Assembly (NCBI GenBank): GCA_009838075.1 | Contig: VXSG01000097.1 | Coordinates: forward strand, 1-64,000 | Direction of reading: 5' to 3' | Length of the DNA: 64,000 nucleotides | From: Boseongicola sp. SB0665_bin_10 | GTDB taxonomy: Bacteria; Pseudomonadota; Alphaproteobacteria; Rhodobacterales; Rhodobacteraceae | In this document: in pieces, positions 63,128 through 64,000 of the stretch | How the letters are laid out: every line of letters starts with the position of its first letter | How positions within the stretch are numbered: position 1 is the first letter of the stretch | The notes under the pieces: generated by a model | The model's input: the letters and a program-made list of their open reading frames with translations, nothing else | Told to the model about the DNA's origin: nothing | Database searches by the model: none | Program-made: the position numbers and the translations under genes

Positions 63128-64000
63128 ATGGCACGTGCACCGCTTCTTCAACTGACCGGCATCGCGCTGAAATTCGGCGGCAACCCGCTTTTTGAAGACG
63201 TGTCGCTGATCATCCAGCCGGGAGACCGCCTGGCGCTGGTCGGACGGAACGGCTCGGGGAAATCCACGCTTCTCAAGATCATGGCCGGAATGGTCGAGGT
63301 TGACGAGGGCGAACGGGCGGTTTCATCCGGAGGCAGCGTTGGCTACATGGAGCAGGAACCCGACCTGCGGGGGTGCCAGACGCTCGGCGACCTGGCGACC
63401 CAAGGCGTGGAGATCTCGGAGCATTGGCGTGTCGATGCTGCGGCCGACGGGCTGAAATTCGATGTCGACACGCCCGTCGAAGCCGCTTCCGGCGGCGCGC
63501 GGCGGAAAGCCGGGCTGGCACGGCTCATTGCGCAGGTGCCGGAGCTGCTGCTGCTTGACGAGCCAACAAACCACCTGGACATCGAGTCGATTGCCTGGCT
63601 TGAGGCGCACCTGGCCGAAGTCGGGCAGGCCTTCGTCGTGATCAGCCACGACCGTGCCTTCCTTCGCGCGCTCACGCGCGCGACGATCTGGATCGACAGG
63701 GGAGTCGTGCGCCGGCGCGAAGGCAGCTTCGCGGGCTTCGAGGAATGGCGCGACCGGGTCTGGGCGGTGGAGGACGCTGCGCGACACAAGCTCGATCGCA
63801 AGATCCTGAGCGAAGGCAAATGGGCGGTCGAGGGCATCAGCGCGCGCCGGCGGCGGGATCTGGGCCGCGTCCGGGCATTGGAGGCCATGCGGGCTGAACG
63901 TGCGAACCAGGTTCTGCGCCAGGATGCTGCAAGGATGGAACTGATGTCCGGCCCGAGATCGGGCAAGCGCATCATCGAAGCGCGACGGATTTCCAAGGAA
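63128..64000 (+). CDS. ABC-F family ATPase (Uup-like), N-terminal part, cut by window edge
   Basis: The first 291 codons of an ABC-F protein, open to the window end and so absent from the ORF track. ATG at 63128. Walker A GRNGSGKSTLL, a modified signature SGGARRKAGLARLI, and Walker B LLLLDEPTNHLDIESIAWLEAHL are visible, then the inter-domain linker rich in Arg/Lys (KWAVEGISARRRRDLGRVRAL). ABC-F proteins act on the ribosome as translation factors; the linker length points to the Uup group. No membrane segments. Confidence 0.9.
   Translation, partial: MARAPLLQLTGIALKFGGNPLFEDVSLIIQPGDRLALVGRNGSGKSTLLKIMAGMVEVDEGERAVSSGGSVGYMEQEPDLRGCQTLGDLATQGVEISEHWRVDAAADGLKFDVDTPVEAASGGARRKAGLARLIAQVPELLLLDEPTNHLDIESIAWLEAHLAEVGQAFVVISHDRAFLRALTRATIWIDRGVVRRREGSFAGFEEWRDRVWAVEDAARHKLDRKILSEGKWAVEGISARRRRDLGRVRALEAMRAERANQVLRQDAARMELMSGPRSGKRIIEARRISKE

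Noticed and set aside
1-64000. CRISPR arrays, insertion sequences, prophage or integrative elements
   Set aside because: No regularly spaced repeats, transposase, integrase or phage structural genes were seen in any frame.

Overview
The window is GC-rich chromosomal DNA from an alphaproteobacterium, most like a Rhodobacterales member or close relative. The evidence is gene order that I know from that group: DUF177-rpmF-plsX-fabH-ihfA-MerR-tRNA-Pro beside a divergent bamE-type lipoprotein gene, and an A-type Fe-S carrier gene divergent from dgt-argS-SPOR-nagZ-scpA-scpB. An ALAS-type hemA and an ispG preceded by a RodZ-like gene point the same way. There are no rRNA genes, insertion sequences, prophage or CRISPR arrays. 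One tRNA is present.

Layout. 1-13 kb: housekeeping (alpha/beta-hydrolase tail, M20 peptidase, hemA, RodZ-like, ispG, DsbA-like, aminotransferase, class A penicillin-binding protein, prfB, DUF2189 membrane protein). 13.1-15.6 kb: an orphan HNH nuclease with an N-terminal domain like those that read phosphorothioate DNA, then an ammonium transporter. 15.8-23.3 kb: a seven-gene, tightly packed plus-strand operon that is the most unusual part of the window. It holds a STAS antagonist, an RsbW-like ATPase, a membrane sensor without output domain, a sensor-MFS fusion, a PF04392-type binding protein, a GNAT protein and an RsbU/SpoIIE-type phosphatase. 23.3-27.3 kb: a decayed AraC-type regulator and a TRAP transporter (dctP-Q-M). 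27.3-43.3 kb: glnE, bactofilin/M23 peptidase pair, a YhdP/AsmA-like giant protein, queA, an MFS permease, DUF924, lpdA and a GPP34-family gene, separated by several gene-poor gaps. 43.4-54.1 kb: uvrA, xth, Fe-S carrier, dgt, argS, SPOR, nagZ, scpA, scpB. 54.4-64 kb: outer-membrane barrel, long-form dcd, tRNA-Pro, MerR, ihfA, fabH, plsX, rpmF, DUF177, BamE-like, msrB, olsB-like, and the start of an ABC-F ATPase.

How genes work together. The 15.8-23.3 kb operon has all three parts of a partner-switching relay (phosphatase, antagonist, kinase/anti-sigma) plus three separate extracytoplasmic input candidates, but no sigma factor. My inference is that a ligand captured by the binding protein or moved by the MFS module is reported to the phosphatase, which then resets the STAS/ATPase switch. 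The fatty-acid/phospholipid genes plsX-fabH, the cell-wall genes (penicillin-binding protein, M23, bactofilin, SPOR, nagZ) and the chromosome-segregation pair scpAB are ordinary core functions.

Limits: starts were chosen by eye from Shine-Dalgarno sequences and conserved N-termini; functions come from recognised motifs and family knowledge, not from database searches.
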